64,000 bases of DNA from Abyssalbus ytuae (GCF_022807975.1 NZ_CP094358.1:2728001-2792000); one strand, 5' to 3'. Shown: positions 39,371 through 51,485, counted from the first letter of the stretch. Notes: generated by a model from the sequence alone, not told the origin. Numbers and translations are program-made.

Positions 39371-39550
39371 ATGGGAAAGATAAAAGTTACACAAGTTAAA
39401 AGCCAAATTAAACGTCCTCAGAATCAAAAGAGAACGTTGGAAGCACTTGGACTTAAAAGAATCGGACAAGTTGTGGAGCACGATGCTACACCAAACATCC
39501 TTGGTATGGTAAACAAAGTTAAACACTTAGTTTCTGTAGAAGAAGCTTAA
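39371..39550 (+). CDS. rpmD: 50S ribosomal protein L30
   Basis: A 59-residue ORF beginning MGKIKVTQVKSQIKRPQNQ and containing LEALGLKRIGQVVEHDATP, the L30 core, then GMVNKVKHLVSVEEA. It lies between rpsE and rplO with 13-base gaps on both sides, exactly where L30 is expected in the spc operon. Confidence 0.97.
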   Translation: MGKIKVTQVKSQIKRPQNQKRTLEALGLKRIGQVVEHDATPNILGMVNKVKHLVSVEEA

Positions 39551-39563
39551 TAACATTATAGTT

Positions 39564-40016
39564 ATGAATTTAAGTAACTTAAAACCAGCTGAAGGTTCAG
39601 TACATAAAGATGGTAAAAGAGTAGGTAGAGGACAAGGTTCCGGCAAAGGTGGTACCGCTACAAGAGGCCACAAAGGAGCTAAATCCCGTTCAGGTTACTC
39701 TAAAAAGATTGGTTTTGAAGGAGGTCAAATGCCACTTCAAAGACGTGTTCCCAAGTTTGGATTTAACAATATAAACAGAAAAGAATACGTTGGTATCAAC
39801 CTTGGTAGATTACAGGAGTTGGTAGATAATGGTACAATAAAAGATACAGTTGATTTAGAAATTCTTGTTTCTAACAGATTAGCCAAAAAAACAGATTTGG
39901 TTAAAATATTAGGAGGAGGAGAATTAAAAGCTAAATTAAAAGTATCAGTCCATAAATTTACTGCCAGTGCCAAAGCTGCAATAGAAGCAGTTGGCGGAGA
40001 AGCAGTATCTTTATAA
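39564..40016 (+). CDS. rplO: 50S ribosomal protein L15
   Basis: 150 residues: NLSNLKPAEGSVHKDGKRVG, GRGQGSGKGGTATRGHKGAK and GFEGGQMPLQRRVPKFGF, the glycine-rich rRNA-penetrating arm. A late-assembly 50S protein. Confidence 0.99.
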   Translation: MNLSNLKPAEGSVHKDGKRVGRGQGSGKGGTATRGHKGAKSRSGYSKKIGFEGGQMPLQRRVPKFGFNNINRKEYVGINLGRLQELVDNGTIKDTVDLEILVSNRLAKKTDLVKILGGGELKAKLKVSVHKFTASAKAAIEAVGGEAVSL

Positions 40017-40029
40017 TCTTTAAATCACC

Positions 40030-41391
40030 ATGAAGAAATTTTTTGAGACATTAAACAATATCTGGAAAATAGACGAACTAAAGGGTAGAATTATAGTTAC
40101 CCTCGGTTTGTTGCTTGTATACCGTTTTGGGGCACAGGTAGTACTTCCTGGTATTGACACACAAGAACTGGCTAACCTTAGAACTTCGGCAGGAGGAGGA
40201 GGTTTATTGGGTATTCTTAATGCATTTACAGGAGGAGCTTTTGCTAATGCTTCGGTATTTGCCTTAGGTATCATGCCTTATATTTCTGCTTCAATTGTTG
40301 TACAGCTTATGGGATTGGCTATTCCTTATTTGCAAAAACTTCAAAAAGAAGGTGAGAGTGGTAGAAAAACTCTTAACCAGATTACCAGATGGTTAACCAT
40401 AGGTATATGTTTGCTGCAGGCACCCACTTATTTATATAGTTTGGGTCAGCTTGGAGTTCCTGATACAGCATTTATTGTTGGTAAAGGATTAAATTTCATG
40501 ATACCTGCCGTATTAATCTTGGTTACCGGAACCGTATTTGCCATGTGGTTAGGTGAAAAAATTACCGATAAAGGTATTGGTAATGGTATTTCCCTTCTTA
40601 TTATGGTAGGTATTATTGCAAGATTGCCCCAGTCATTTGCTCAGGAATTTGTATCAAGAGTTTCTGAAAACAATGGTGGTTTCATGCTGATACTTATAGA
40701 AGTTATTATTTGGTTTGTAGTTATACTTGCAAGTATTATGCTCGTGATGGCAACAAGACAAATACCTGTACAATACGCCAGAAGAACAGCATCAGGGGGT
40801 TATGAAAAAAATATATTTGGATCACGACAATATATACCACTTAAGCTAAACGCTTCAGGAGTGATGCCAATCATATTTGCCCAGGCAATTATGTTTGCCC
40901 CCGGATATATAGGAACTTTAGGTTCATTAAAAGATACAGCCGTAGGGCAGTGGTTACAGGTTAATTTTGGGAATGGTTCTATGTTTGGTTTTTGGTACAA
41001 CCTGTTATTTGCTTTATTAATTATAGTTTTCACCTATTTTTATACTGCAATAACAGTACCTACCAATAAAATGGCAGATGATTTGAAAAGAAGCGGAGGA
41101 TTTATACCAGGCATAAGACCAGGAAAAGAAACATCAGATTACTTAGATAAAATAATGTCATTAATAACATTCCCTGGATCGTTGTTTTTAGCACTAATAG
41201 CAGTTTTACCTGCCATAGTGTACAACTTGTTGGGAATGCAACAAGGATGGGCATTGTTTTACGGAGGCACATCACTGTTAATTATGGTAGGAGTTGCAAT
41301 AGATACCATGCAGCAAGTAAATTCATATTTGCTGAACAGACACTATGATGGTTTGATGAAAACCGGTAAAAACAGAAAAGTAGTAGCTTAA
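40030..41391 (+). CDS. secY: Protein translocase subunit SecY
   Basis: A 453-residue inner-membrane protein with ten hydrophobic segments, the channel of the Sec translocon. Family blocks are [34 protein letters not shown] (part of the pore/plug region), [24 protein letters not shown] and [13 protein letters not shown]. Usual length. Next come infA and rpmJ; adk and map are absent. Confidence 0.98.
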   Translation: MKKFFETLNNIWKIDELKGRIIVTLGLLLVYRFGAQVVLPGIDTQELANLRTSAGGGGLLGILNAFTGGAFANASVFALGIMPYISASIVVQLMGLAIPYLQKLQKEGESGRKTLNQITRWLTIGICLLQAPTYLYSLGQLGVPDTAFIVGKGLNFMIPAVLILVTGTVFAMWLGEKITDKGIGNGISLLIMVGIIARLPQSFAQEFVSRVSENNGGFMLILIEVIIWFVVILASIMLVMATRQIPVQYARRTASGGYEKNIFGSRQYIPLKLNASGVMPIIFAQAIMFAPGYIGTLGSLKDTAVGQWLQVNFGNGSMFGFWYNLLFALLIIVFTYFYTAITVPTNKMADDLKRSGGFIPGIRPGKETSDYLDKIMSLITFPGSLFLALIAVLPAIVYNLLGMQQGWALFYGGTSLLIMVGVAIDTMQQVNSYLLNRHYDGLMKTGKNRKVVA

Positions 41392-41393
41392 TT

Positions 41394-41609
41394 ATGGCAA
41401 AACAGGCAGCTATAGAACAAGATGGGACAATAATAGAGGCGTTATCTAATGCAATGTTTAGAGTTGAATTGGAAAACGGTCATGTTGTTACAGCACATAT
41501 TTCAGGTAAAATGCGTATGCATTATATCAAACTATTACCTGGCGATAAGGTGAAGCTCGAAATGAGCCCGTATGACCTTACCAAAGCCAGAATTACTTAT
41601 AGATATTAA
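41394..41609 (+). CDS. infA: Translation initiation factor IF-1
   Basis: A 71-residue S1/OB-fold protein: [39 protein letters not shown] and [13 protein letters not shown]. Occupies the A-site during initiation. Two bases after secY. Confidence 0.98.
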   Translation: MAKQAAIEQDGTIIEALSNAMFRVELENGHVVTAHISGKMRMHYIKLLPGDKVKLEMSPYDLTKARITYRY

Positions 41610-41627
41610 GAGATAAACATTAGTTAG

Positions 41628-41744
41628 ATGAAAGTAAGAGCATCACTAAAAAAAAGAAGTCCCGAGTGCAAAATTGTGCGTCGTAAGGGGAGATTGTACG
41701 TAATTAACAAAAAGAATCCTAGATTCAAACAAAGACAAGGATAA
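41628..41744 (+). CDS. rpmJ: 50S ribosomal protein L36 (zinc-free type)
   Basis: A 38-residue [23 protein letters not shown] followed by [18 protein letters not shown]. It matches L36 throughout, but of the Cys3His zinc site only Cys14 remains, so it is the C-minus form. It is located between infA and rpsM, as expected. Confidence 0.97.
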   Translation: MKVRASLKKRSPECKIVRRKGRLYVINKKNPRFKQRQG

Positions 41745-41747
41745 ATT

Positions 41748-42122
41748 ATGGCAAGAATCGCAGGTGTAGACTTACCAAAGCATAAAAGAGGAGTTATCGG
41801 ATTAACTTACATCTTTGGTATTGGCAAAAGCAGAGCAAAAGAAATCTTAGAAAAAGCTAAGGTTAATGAAGATACTAAAGTATCTGACTGGAACGATGAA
41901 AATATCGCCAACATTCGTGAAGCAGTAGCTTCATACAAGATTGAAGGTGAATTACGTTCTGAAGTTCAGTTAAACATTAAGCGTTTAATGGACATAGGAT
42001 GTTACAGGGGTATTCGTCACAGATCTGGTCTTCCATTGAGAGGTCAGAAAACCAAGAATAACTCCAGAACTAGAAAAGGTAAAAGAAAAACAGTTGCTAA
42101 CAAGAAAAAAGCAACTAAATAA
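41748..42122 (+). CDS. rpsM: 30S ribosomal protein S13
   Basis: 124 residues: [20 protein letters not shown], the HhH-like [11 protein letters not shown], and [20 protein letters not shown] with the basic tail. S13 forms bridges to the 50S and contacts P-site tRNA. Three bases after rpmJ. Confidence 0.99.
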   Translation: MARIAGVDLPKHKRGVIGLTYIFGIGKSRAKEILEKAKVNEDTKVSDWNDENIANIREAVASYKIEGELRSEVQLNIKRLMDIGCYRGIRHRSGLPLRGQKTKNNSRTRKGKRKTVANKKKATK

Positions 42123-42133
42123 TAAGTAGTTAT

Positions 42134-42526
42134 ATGGCAAAGTCAAATACAAAAACAGCTAAAAAACGTAAAGTTGTTGTAGATTCTGTAGGAGAAGCAC
42201 ATATTTCTGCATCTTTCAATAACATCATTATTTCGCTTACAAACAAGAAAGGTGATGTAGTAGCGTGGTCGTCTGCTGGTAAAATGGGTTTTAAAGGTTC
42301 TAAAAAGAATACTCCATATGCAGCACAGGTTGCAGCTGAAGATGCATCTAAAATTGCACATGAAGCAGGATTGAGAAAAGTGAAAGTTTTTGTTAAAGGT
42401 CCTGGTGCAGGTAGAGAATCTGCAATCCGTTCCATCCATAATGCAGGTATAGAAGTAATTGAGATAGTTGATGTTACACCACTACCACATAATGGATGTC
42501 GTCCACCAAAAAGAAGAAGAGTTTAA
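42134..42526 (+). CDS. rpsK: 30S ribosomal protein S11
   Basis: 130 residues: [40 protein letters not shown] and [17 protein letters not shown] at the end. Part of the 30S platform next to the Shine-Dalgarno/anti-SD region. Confidence 0.99.
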   Translation: MAKSNTKTAKKRKVVVDSVGEAHISASFNNIIISLTNKKGDVVAWSSAGKMGFKGSKKNTPYAAQVAAEDASKIAHEAGLRKVKVFVKGPGAGRESAIRSIHNAGIEVIEIVDVTPLPHNGCRPPKRRRV

Positions 42527-42544
42527 TATTATTTTTTGTTTAAA

Positions 42545-42607
42545 AGGAAGGTTGAATGGTTATCGAAGGAATGCCTTAATTCATAATCGCCTTCACAATT
42601 TTTTTAA
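42545..42607 (+). ncRNA. Candidate S4 leader RNA between rpsK and rpsD
   Basis: An 86-base gap that folds well: outer stem GAAGG/CCTTC (42547-42551 with 42590-42594), GGTTAT/ATAATC (42558-42563 with 42583-42588), and apical AAGG/CCTT (42566-42569 with 42574-42577) with loop AATG. GAAT (42554-42557) can also pair with ATTC (42579-42582) as a pseudoknot. A T run follows at 42599-42605, then rpsD. Structured S4 leaders have been described before rpsD in Flavobacteria, and this is probably one, judged from memory and position. Confidence 0.6.
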
Positions 42608-42612
42608 TAAAC

Positions 42613-43218
42613 ATGGCAAGATATAGAGGTCCGAAAACTAAAATTGCCCGAAAATTTGGAGAAGCAATTTTTGGAGATGATAAATCTTTTGAAAAAAGAA
42701 ATTATCCTCCGGGTCAGCACGGTAACAACCGTAGAAGAGGAAAAAAATCCGAATATGCAATCCAGTTAATGGAGAAGCAAAAAGCTAAATATACTTACGG
42801 TATTTTAGAAAGACAATTTAGAAACTTATTTGATAAGGCAAACCGTAGCAAAGGTGTTACTGGTGAAGTTTTATTACAACTTTGTGAGTCTCGTTTAGAT
42901 AATGTGGTTTACAGAATGGGGATAGCTCCATCAAGAAGAGGATCACGCCAGTTAGTTTCTCACCGTCATATTACTGTTAATGGTGATATAGTGAACATAC
43001 CATCATACCAGTTAAAAGCCGGAGATGTTGTGGGTGTAAGAGAAAAATCAAAATCTCTTGAGGTTATTGAAAATTCATTGGCAAACAACAGCTTGGTTTA
43101 TGAGTGGATTACATGGAACAATGAGAAAAAAGAAGGTACCTTTGTAGCAGTTCCTGAAAGAATTCAAATACCGGAAAACCTTAAGGAACAATTAATCGTC
43201 GAGTTATACTCTAAATAA
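42613..43218 (+). CDS. rpsD: 30S ribosomal protein S4
   Basis: 201 residues: [39 protein letters not shown], and the S4 RNA-binding domain with [20 protein letters not shown] and [20 protein letters not shown]. Primary 16S binder and, in other bacteria, translational repressor of its operon. Normal length, without zinc cysteines at the N-terminus. Confidence 0.99.
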   Translation: MARYRGPKTKIARKFGEAIFGDDKSFEKRNYPPGQHGNNRRRGKKSEYAIQLMEKQKAKYTYGILERQFRNLFDKANRSKGVTGEVLLQLCESRLDNVVYRMGIAPSRRGSRQLVSHRHITVNGDIVNIPSYQLKAGDVVGVREKSKSLEVIENSLANNSLVYEWITWNNEKKEGTFVAVPERIQIPENLKEQLIVELYSK

Positions 43219-43243
43219 TAACCAAACAGACAGCAGTCGTATT

Positions 43244-44236
43244 ATGGCAATATTAAATTTTCAGAAGCCCGATAAAGTTATAATGATCGATTCAACTGAT
43301 TTTGAAGGTAAGTTTGAATTCAGACCTTTAGAACCAGGATATGGATTGACCGTTGGTAACGCATTACGAAGAGTACTCTTATCTTCATTGGAAGGTTTTG
43401 CTATTACATCAATAAGAATAGATAAAGTAGATCACGAATTTTCTACTATTGAAGGTGTGGTAGAAGACGTTGTAGATATTACTCTTAATCTAAAACAAGT
43501 ACGTTTTAAAAGACAAATAGACGATATTGACAACGAAACAGTATCTATTTCAATAAGCGGAAAGGAACAGTTGACTGCGGGAGATTTCCAGAAATTTATA
43601 TCAGGATTCCAGGTTTTAAATCCGGATTTGGTGATTTGTAATATGGATCCCAAGGTAAATATAAATATGGAAATTACAATTGAAAAAGGAAGAGGTTATG
43701 TGCCGGCAGAGGAAAACAAAAAACCTAATGCGCCACTTGGTACTATCTTCACCGATTCAATTTATACCCCTATTAAAAATGTAAATTATAGTATAGAAAA
43801 CTATCGTGTAGAGCAAAAAACCGATTATGAAAAATTAGTTTTTGAAATTGTAACAGATGGTTCTATACACCCGAAAGATGCGTTAACCGAAGCTGCTAAA
43901 ATTTTAATACATCACTTTATGTTATTCTCCGATGAGAGAATTACCCTTGAAGCTGATGAGATAGCACAAACTGAAACATACGATGAAGAATCGTTACATA
44001 TGCGTCAGTTATTAAAAACCAAACTGATAGATATGGATCTTTCAGTTCGTGCACTAAACTGTTTAAAAGCAGCCGAAGTAGATACGTTAGGTGATTTAGT
44101 ATCATTCAATAAGAATGATTTAATGAAATTCAGAAATTTTGGTAAAAAATCTTTAACCGAACTTGAGGAGCTTGTAAGTAACAAAGGTTTGAGTTTTGGA
44201 ATGGATTTATCAAAATATAAATTAGATAAAGACTAA
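43244..44236 (+). CDS. rpoA: DNA-directed RNA polymerase alpha subunit
   Basis: 330 residues: N-terminal dimerisation domain ([35 protein letters not shown]) and C-terminal domain with two HhH motifs ([19 protein letters not shown] and [15 protein letters not shown]) that binds UP elements and activators. Located between rpsD and rplQ as in most bacteria. Confidence 0.98.
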   Translation: MAILNFQKPDKVIMIDSTDFEGKFEFRPLEPGYGLTVGNALRRVLLSSLEGFAITSIRIDKVDHEFSTIEGVVEDVVDITLNLKQVRFKRQIDDIDNETVSISISGKEQLTAGDFQKFISGFQVLNPDLVICNMDPKVNINMEITIEKGRGYVPAEENKKPNAPLGTIFTDSIYTPIKNVNYSIENYRVEQKTDYEKLVFEIVTDGSIHPKDALTEAAKILIHHFMLFSDERITLEADEIAQTETYDEESLHMRQLLKTKLIDMDLSVRALNCLKAAEVDTLGDLVSFNKNDLMKFRNFGKKSLTELEELVSNKGLSFGMDLSKYKLDKD

Positions 44237-44240
44237 ATTT

Positions 44241-44274
44241 TTTCTGACTCATTTCAGGATCAGAAATGAGAAAA
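44241..44274 (+). promoter_or_regulatory. Hairpin between rpoA and rplQ
   Basis: An 8-bp perfect stem CTCATTTC/GAAATGAG (44248-44255 with 44263-44270), 7-base loop, flanked by T and A runs that can extend it. It occupies most of the 58-base gap. It lacks a T run after the stem, so it is not a terminator and may be a processing or regulatory site. Confidence 0.4.
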
Positions 44275-44294
44275 GGGATTAATTACAGAATAAA

Positions 44295-44819
44295 ATGAGA
44301 CACGGAAAAAAAGTTAACCATTTAGGTAGAAAAGCAGCTCACAGAAAGGCAATGTTAGCTAACATGGCTTGTTCTTTAATTGAGCATAAGCGTATAAATA
44401 CCACAGTAGCAAAAGCAAAAGCTCTTAAACAGTTTGTTGAGCCTTTAGTGACCAAGTCAAAAAGTGATACAACTCACAACAGACGAATTGTTTTTGCTTC
44501 ACTTAGAAATAAATATGCAGTTGCAGAATTATTCAGGGATGTTGCTGCTAAAGTAGGTGACAGACCAGGAGGTTATACCCGTATTATTAAGCTGGGTAAT
44601 CGTTTGGGAGATAATGCTGAAATGGCAATGATTGAGCTTGTTGATTATAACGAAACTTATAATACTGAAAAAGCTAAAAAGAAAACTACCAGACGTAGTC
44701 GAAGTAAAAAAGCTGAAACTGATAAAGTAGAAGAAACAGCTGTGGCCGAGGAAACTCCAAAAGCTGAAGAAGAAGTAAAAGATGTAGAATCAAAATCTGA
44801 AGAAACATCACAAGAATAA
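44295..44819 (+). CDS. rplQ: 50S ribosomal protein L17 with acidic C-terminal extension
   Basis: 174 residues. Residues 1-115 are a normal L17: [35 protein letters not shown] and [20 protein letters not shown]. The remaining 55-60 residues are a low-complexity Lys/Arg then Glu-rich tail ([20 protein letters not shown]). Such tails are known from Bacteroidota L17; role unknown. Last gene of the supercluster. Confidence 0.97.
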   Translation: MRHGKKVNHLGRKAAHRKAMLANMACSLIEHKRINTTVAKAKALKQFVEPLVTKSKSDTTHNRRIVFASLRNKYAVAELFRDVAAKVGDRPGGYTRIIKLGNRLGDNAEMAMIELVDYNETYNTEKAKKKTTRRSRSKKAETDKVEETAVAEETPKAEEEVKDVESKSEETSQE

Positions 44820-44845
44820 TGAATGATTAATGTTATCATAACATA

Positions 44846-44884
44846 TCAAAAAGGATGAACGCTTTAGTTTATCCTTTTTTTTAT
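44846..44884 (+). terminator. Terminator of the ribosomal supercluster
   Basis: Stem AAAAAGGATgAAC/GTTtATCCTTTTT around 44848-44860 and 44867-44879 with a 6-base loop and a following T run. A small palindrome ATGTTAT/ATAACAT (44829-44844) precedes it. Confidence 0.88.
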
Positions 44885-44905
44885 GTTATTTTGTAAAAAA
44901 AAATT

Positions 44906-45592
44906 ATGAAAAATTATCTTATACTCATTTTTTTATTTATAACGAATATATCTCTTTCACAAGAAATTAATTCTGTTAATTTAGGGAAACAAGAATTTAC
45001 AAACACAACTTCAGGAAGAATTTTAAATATTGATAATAAAGCTGATAATGAAATTAAGGGATCCGTTTTTCTTTTTGAAAACTGGAATACTAGTGCATTT
45101 ATTTCTTTAAATGATGGAAAAAAATATAAATTAAATGGTCTAAATTATAATGTTATAAAAGGCCAAATGGGGTATAAAATATCTGAAGATTCGATTTATA
45201 TGATTAACCCTAAGATTTTAGAAAGCGTTTCTATAAATAATAAACTTTTTAAAAGATTTTTAGATCCTGAGGTTTTAAAAAAAAGTTTTTTTGAAGTTCT
45301 ATTGATCAATGATAAATTTGAATTTTTGAAAAAGTATCATATAAGAGTTAAAAAAGGTGTTTACAATAAATTAACTCAACAGAAGATAACCCCAGATAGC
45401 TATGTTTTGAAATCAACATATTTTATAAAAGAAGAAGATGAAATAAAAAAAATATTTTTAAAAAAGAGAGCCTTCTTAAATTTTTTTGAGGATAAATCAG
45501 AAAAAATAAAAAAGTATGTTTCTCAGAATAAGCTTTCGTATAAAAAAGAAAAGGATTTAAAAAGTATTTTTAACTATTATTATACTTTGTAA
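44906..45592 (+). CDS. Orphan exported protein of unknown function
   Basis: 228 residues with a Sec signal (NYLILIFLFITNISLSQ, cleavage after LSQ). The mature part has GSVFLFENWNTSAFISLNDG and YKLNGLNYNVIKGQMGYKIS, a layout I associate with small Bacteroidota secreted proteins that contain one short beta domain, then a Lys-rich helical end. It is more AT- and Lys/Asn/Ile-rich than its neighbours and stands alone between the ribosomal terminator and carA, so it may be an insertion. No function can be assigned. Confidence 0.65.
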   Translation: MKNYLILIFLFITNISLSQEINSVNLGKQEFTNTTSGRILNIDNKADNEIKGSVFLFENWNTSAFISLNDGKKYKLNGLNYNVIKGQMGYKISEDSIYMINPKILESVSINNKLFKRFLDPEVLKKSFFEVLLINDKFEFLKKYHIRVKKGVYNKLTQQKITPDSYVLKSTYFIKEEDEIKKIFLKKRAFLNFFEDKSEKIKKYVSQNKLSYKKEKDLKSIFNYYYTL

Positions 45593-45632
45593 AATATTTT
45601 TTAACAATTTTTAAACTTAATTTTATTAGTTA

Positions 45633-48040
<2,408 letters not shown>

Positions 48041-48084
48041 AACTTTATCTTCACAGGAAAAGTGAAGTTAAGATAGTTGCAGAG

Positions 48085-48123
48085 AAATCCCGTTCCGATA
48101 TCATCGGAACGGGATTTTTTTTG
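48085..48123 (+). terminator. Terminator of carA-eno
   Basis: A 13-bp GC-rich stem ATCCCGTTCCGAT/ATCGGAACGGGAT (48087-48099 with 48103-48115), 3-base loop and eight T. A very strong intrinsic terminator. The remaining 170 bases to glgA are AT-rich with no recognisable gene. Confidence 0.95.
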
Positions 48124-48291
48124 TAAAACCTGTGCCAGAAAAAGCACCTTATTGTGTAAGAGAAAAATCACCTCAAAAAATTCTGATAATTAATTTTCAG
48201 CAAGTTATTTTTATCAATTTTTTAACTCAAAAATGCTGTAAATTAACTTTTTATGCTTTAATTTTAATAAGGACATTAAACAACAACTATT

Positions 48292-49908
48292 TTGAAAACA
48301 CATTTCCTCTTCATTTCAGCAGAAAATGATGCAATATATAATTGCAAAGCCGGTGGTATGGCCGATGTAGTAAGAGATGTGCCACGGGAAATATCAAAAA
48401 GGGGAGATATGGTTTCCGTAGTTACTCCTTCTTATAACCGTTTGCATCTCAACCAAAAGCTTATTAGTGAAATAGGCTTTAATTTCAGGGGCCGGACTCA
48501 AATAGCCCAATTATATGAAGTGATCCCCAAACGTCCGGATTTGAATATTTCTCATTATGTTATTCATCATCCGGAAATAACATCCGGGGATATCGCTCAA
48601 ATTTATCATCATGATGTGGCAGAACCCTTTTTTGCCGATGCCAATATTTTTGTTTTATTTAATACGGCTTTGGCATCAGCTATAGTAAAAGGGGTTTTTG
48701 GAAAAATTGATATAGTTCATTTACATGATTGGCACACCAGCCCTATTCTTATTCTTAAAGAGTATCATAATGAATACAAACCTTTAAAAAATATTTTTTT
48801 CACTTATACCATTCATAATTTAGCTATACAGGGAATTCGTCCTTTTGAAAATAACTATTCTTCTTTAAAGGCTTGGTATCCTGATATAAATATAGATTAT
48901 GATACACTGGCTGACCCTGTTTATTCCGATTGTATAAATTTGATGGCAATAGGAATCAGGTTAGCCGATACTATTCATACCGTTTCACCTTCATATAAAG
49001 AAGACATCCTTAAACCTAGTAAGCGCCCATTATTTATTGGAGGGGAAGGTTTGGAAAAAGATCTGGCCAATGCAGATAAAGAAGGCAGGTTATTTGGTAT
49101 TCTTAACGGCTGTAATTATACCAATATAAGAGAAGCTGAAAAAGGACATCTGTATATACGCACTATAAAAGCACTTTTTGAGTGGCTTCAACAACCTCAT
49201 AAAAAGTATAAATCAGACTTTTTAATTCATACAGGGGCAAAAGTAAGCCGGTATTTGGATATTTCACCACCTGATTTTGTTTGTGGTAGTGTGTCCAGGC
49301 TCACAGAGCAAAAGTTTTTGTTTTTTAAAAAATCTCCTGAAATACTTATAAATATTTTACAAAAACTACAACCGGTAAACGGAGTATTTATCTTGCTGGG
49401 CAGTGGTGTGCCTGATTATGAAGAACTATTCAGGGAAATAAGTTATACCCATGAAAATTTCTTTTTTATAAACGGACAATCTGAAGATGTTATTGATTCT
49501 CTATATGTAGAATCAGACTTGTTTATAATGCCAAGTCTTTTTGAACCCTGTGGTATAAGTCAGATGCTTGCTATGAGAAACGGACAGCCATGCCTGGTAC
49601 ATTCTACTGGTGGATTAAAAGATACGGTAGATCATTTAAAAACAGGTTTTTGTTTTAACGGAAAAACCTATAAAGAAAAAACTTCAAACTTTATAAAAGT
49701 TTTTGATCTCGCTTTAGATATGTTTTTTAATGATAAACCTAAGTGGAATAATATTAGCAGCAAAGCAAAAGAACAACGCTTTACCTGGGGAAAATCTGTT
49801 GATCTGTATTATGCTAACCTTTATAAAATAATAAGAGAAAATACTGTGGAAAAAAGTTATAGAAAGCAAAGAATTAAGAATAAGACCCAAAGCGAAATTC
49901 TTTCGTAA
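48292..49908 (+). CDS. glgA: Glycogen/starch synthase, GT5 family
   Basis: 538 residues from a TTG start that gives LKTHFLFISAENDAIYNCKAGG. GT5 marks are the KxGG ADP-glucose motif (KAGGMADVVRDVPREI), HLHDWHTSPILI, VSRLTEQK and the C-terminal acid motif PSLFEPCGISQMLAMRNGQP with STGGLKDTV. The enzyme adds glucose from ADP-glucose to alpha-1,4-glucan. It is about 60 residues longer than typical GlgA, mainly in the middle and in a basic C-terminal tail. No glgB, glgC or glgP lies nearby, so the link to glycogen rests on family only. Confidence 0.85.
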   Translation: MKTHFLFISAENDAIYNCKAGGMADVVRDVPREISKRGDMVSVVTPSYNRLHLNQKLISEIGFNFRGRTQIAQLYEVIPKRPDLNISHYVIHHPEITSGDIAQIYHHDVAEPFFADANIFVLFNTALASAIVKGVFGKIDIVHLHDWHTSPILILKEYHNEYKPLKNIFFTYTIHNLAIQGIRPFENNYSSLKAWYPDINIDYDTLADPVYSDCINLMAIGIRLADTIHTVSPSYKEDILKPSKRPLFIGGEGLEKDLANADKEGRLFGILNGCNYTNIREAEKGHLYIRTIKALFEWLQQPHKKYKSDFLIHTGAKVSRYLDISPPDFVCGSVSRLTEQKFLFFKKSPEILINILQKLQPVNGVFILLGSGVPDYEELFREISYTHENFFFINGQSEDVIDSLYVESDLFIMPSLFEPCGISQMLAMRNGQPCLVHSTGGLKDTVDHLKTGFCFNGKTYKEKTSNFIKVFDLALDMFFNDKPKWNNISSKAKEQRFTWGKSVDLYYANLYKIIRENTVEKSYRKQRIKNKTQSEILS

Positions 49909-49951
49909 AATTGTAAAAAAGATAATATTTTGAACTAGAAATATTATATTA

Positions 49952-49983
49952 ACAAAATAACCTGTAAAAGGTTATTTTTTTTG
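49952..49983 (+). terminator. Terminator after glgA
   Basis: An 8-bp stem AATAACCT/AGGTTATT (49956-49963 with 49969-49976), 5-base loop, followed by eight T. Confidence 0.85.
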
Positions 49984-50084
49984 CATGTAATTTACCGAAA
50001 AGTAGTTGTGTTAACTCTTTTTTTTATGTATTATTTCGTAATTTCGCTTTACTACAATTTATAAAATTCAAATTATTTAATATT

Positions 50085-51368
50085 ATGTCAGATAAGGCTA
50101 CTCTAGAGTATAAAGGAAAGAAGTATGAATTTCCGGTAGTAATAGGCACAGAAAATGAAGTTGGTATAGATATTAAAACCCTTAGGGGCGATTCGGGTTT
50201 AATTACCTTGGACCCGGGTTATAAAAATACCGGTTCGTGTGAAAGTGCAATTACTTACCTGGATGGTGAACAGGGAATTCTTCGTTACAGAGGTTATTCA
50301 ATAGAAGAACTTGCCGAAAAAGCTGATTTCCTGGAAGTAGCTTACTTGTTGATATTTGGAGAATTACCCACTAAACAGGAATTAGACAAGTTTCATTATG
50401 ATATAAAGGAACGTTCGGAAGTAGATGAAGATATGAAAAGAATTTTGGATAGTTTTCCAAGAAATGCACACCCAATGGGTATTCTTTCATCCCTTACCAG
50501 TGCGTTAACTGCTTTTGACCCAAAGTCAGTAAACGTAAATTCCAGGGAAGATATGTATAATGCCATTGTTGGATTAATGGGTAAGTTTCCTGTTCTTGCA
50601 GCATGGACCCTAAGAAAAATGCGGTCTAAACCATACGATTATGGAGACAGTTCATTAGGATATGTGGAAAACATAACCAAAATGATGTTTAAAAAGCCCA
50701 ATGAAGAGTATAAAATGAACCCGGTTATTGTTAATTCATTAGACAAGTTGCTAATTTTACATGCCGATCATGAACAAAACTGCTCAACATCTACGGTAAG
50801 AATAGTGGGATCATCACATGCCGGATTGTTTGCATCAATTTCGGGAGGGGTATCTGCCCTATGGGGGCCGCTACATGGTGGAGCGAACCAGGCAGTAATT
50901 GAAATGCTTGAAGCAATAAAAGCTGATGGTGGCGATACAAAAAGATACATGGCGAAAGCCAAAGACAAAGACGATCCTTTCCGTTTGATGGGATTTGGGC
51001 ACAGGGTTTATAAAAATTTTGACCCACGCGCCAGAATTATAAAAAAGGCAGCTGATGAAGTGTTGGCAGATTTAGGAGTGGTAGACCCCGTGTTAGATAT
51101 TGCCAAAGGACTTGAAAGAGAGGCTTTGGAAGATGAATATTTTGTACAAAGAAAATTATACCCTAATGTAGATTTCTATTCCGGTATTATTTACAGAGCC
51201 CTTGGTATACCCACCGAAATGTTTACCGTTATGTTTGCCTTAGGCAGGCTTCCGGGTTGGATAGCTCAATGGAGAGAAATGCGTTTGCGTAAAGAGCCTA
51301 TTGGCAGGCCAAGACAAATTTATGTAGGAGAAAATGCCAGGTCTTTTGTTGATATAGATAAAAGATAA
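50085..51368 (+). CDS. gltA: Citrate synthase
   Basis: 427 residues of type I (hexameric-type) citrate synthase. Family blocks are ITYLDGEQGILRYRGYSIEE, ADHEQNCSTSTVRIVGSSHA with the first catalytic His, ALWGPLHGGANQAVIEML with the second, and FGHRVYKNFDPRARII with the binding His/Arg. RREMRLR-type C-terminal residues (WREMRLRKEPIGRPRQIY) bind the product. Condenses acetyl-CoA and oxaloacetate at the entry to the TCA cycle. Monocistronic, with a terminator right after. Confidence 0.98.
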   Translation: MSDKATLEYKGKKYEFPVVIGTENEVGIDIKTLRGDSGLITLDPGYKNTGSCESAITYLDGEQGILRYRGYSIEELAEKADFLEVAYLLIFGELPTKQELDKFHYDIKERSEVDEDMKRILDSFPRNAHPMGILSSLTSALTAFDPKSVNVNSREDMYNAIVGLMGKFPVLAAWTLRKMRSKPYDYGDSSLGYVENITKMMFKKPNEEYKMNPVIVNSLDKLLILHADHEQNCSTSTVRIVGSSHAGLFASISGGVSALWGPLHGGANQAVIEMLEAIKADGGDTKRYMAKAKDKDDPFRLMGFGHRVYKNFDPRARIIKKAADEVLADLGVVDPVLDIAKGLEREALEDEYFVQRKLYPNVDFYSGIIYRALGIPTEMFTVMFALGRLPGWIAQWREMRLRKEPIGRPRQIYVGENARSFVDIDKR

Positions 51369-51396
51369 ATATCTTTAAAATATATAATATTTATCA

Positions 51397-51426
51397 AGCC
51401 TTGCTGTTTTAGCAGGGTTTTTTTTA
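51397..51426 (+). terminator. Terminator after gltA
   Basis: CCTTGCT/AGCAGGG stem (51399-51405 with 51411-51417, one G-T pair), 5-base loop, then a run of T to 51426. Confidence 0.85.
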
Positions 51427-51485
51427 TGAATTGTTTACAGATATTTCATGAAACCCATCACTTATAACAAGACCCTAAAAAATCG

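Noticed and set aside
48132-48329. 65-codon ORF between eno and glgA
   Set aside because: AT-rich, overlaps the glgA start, no features; treated as chance.
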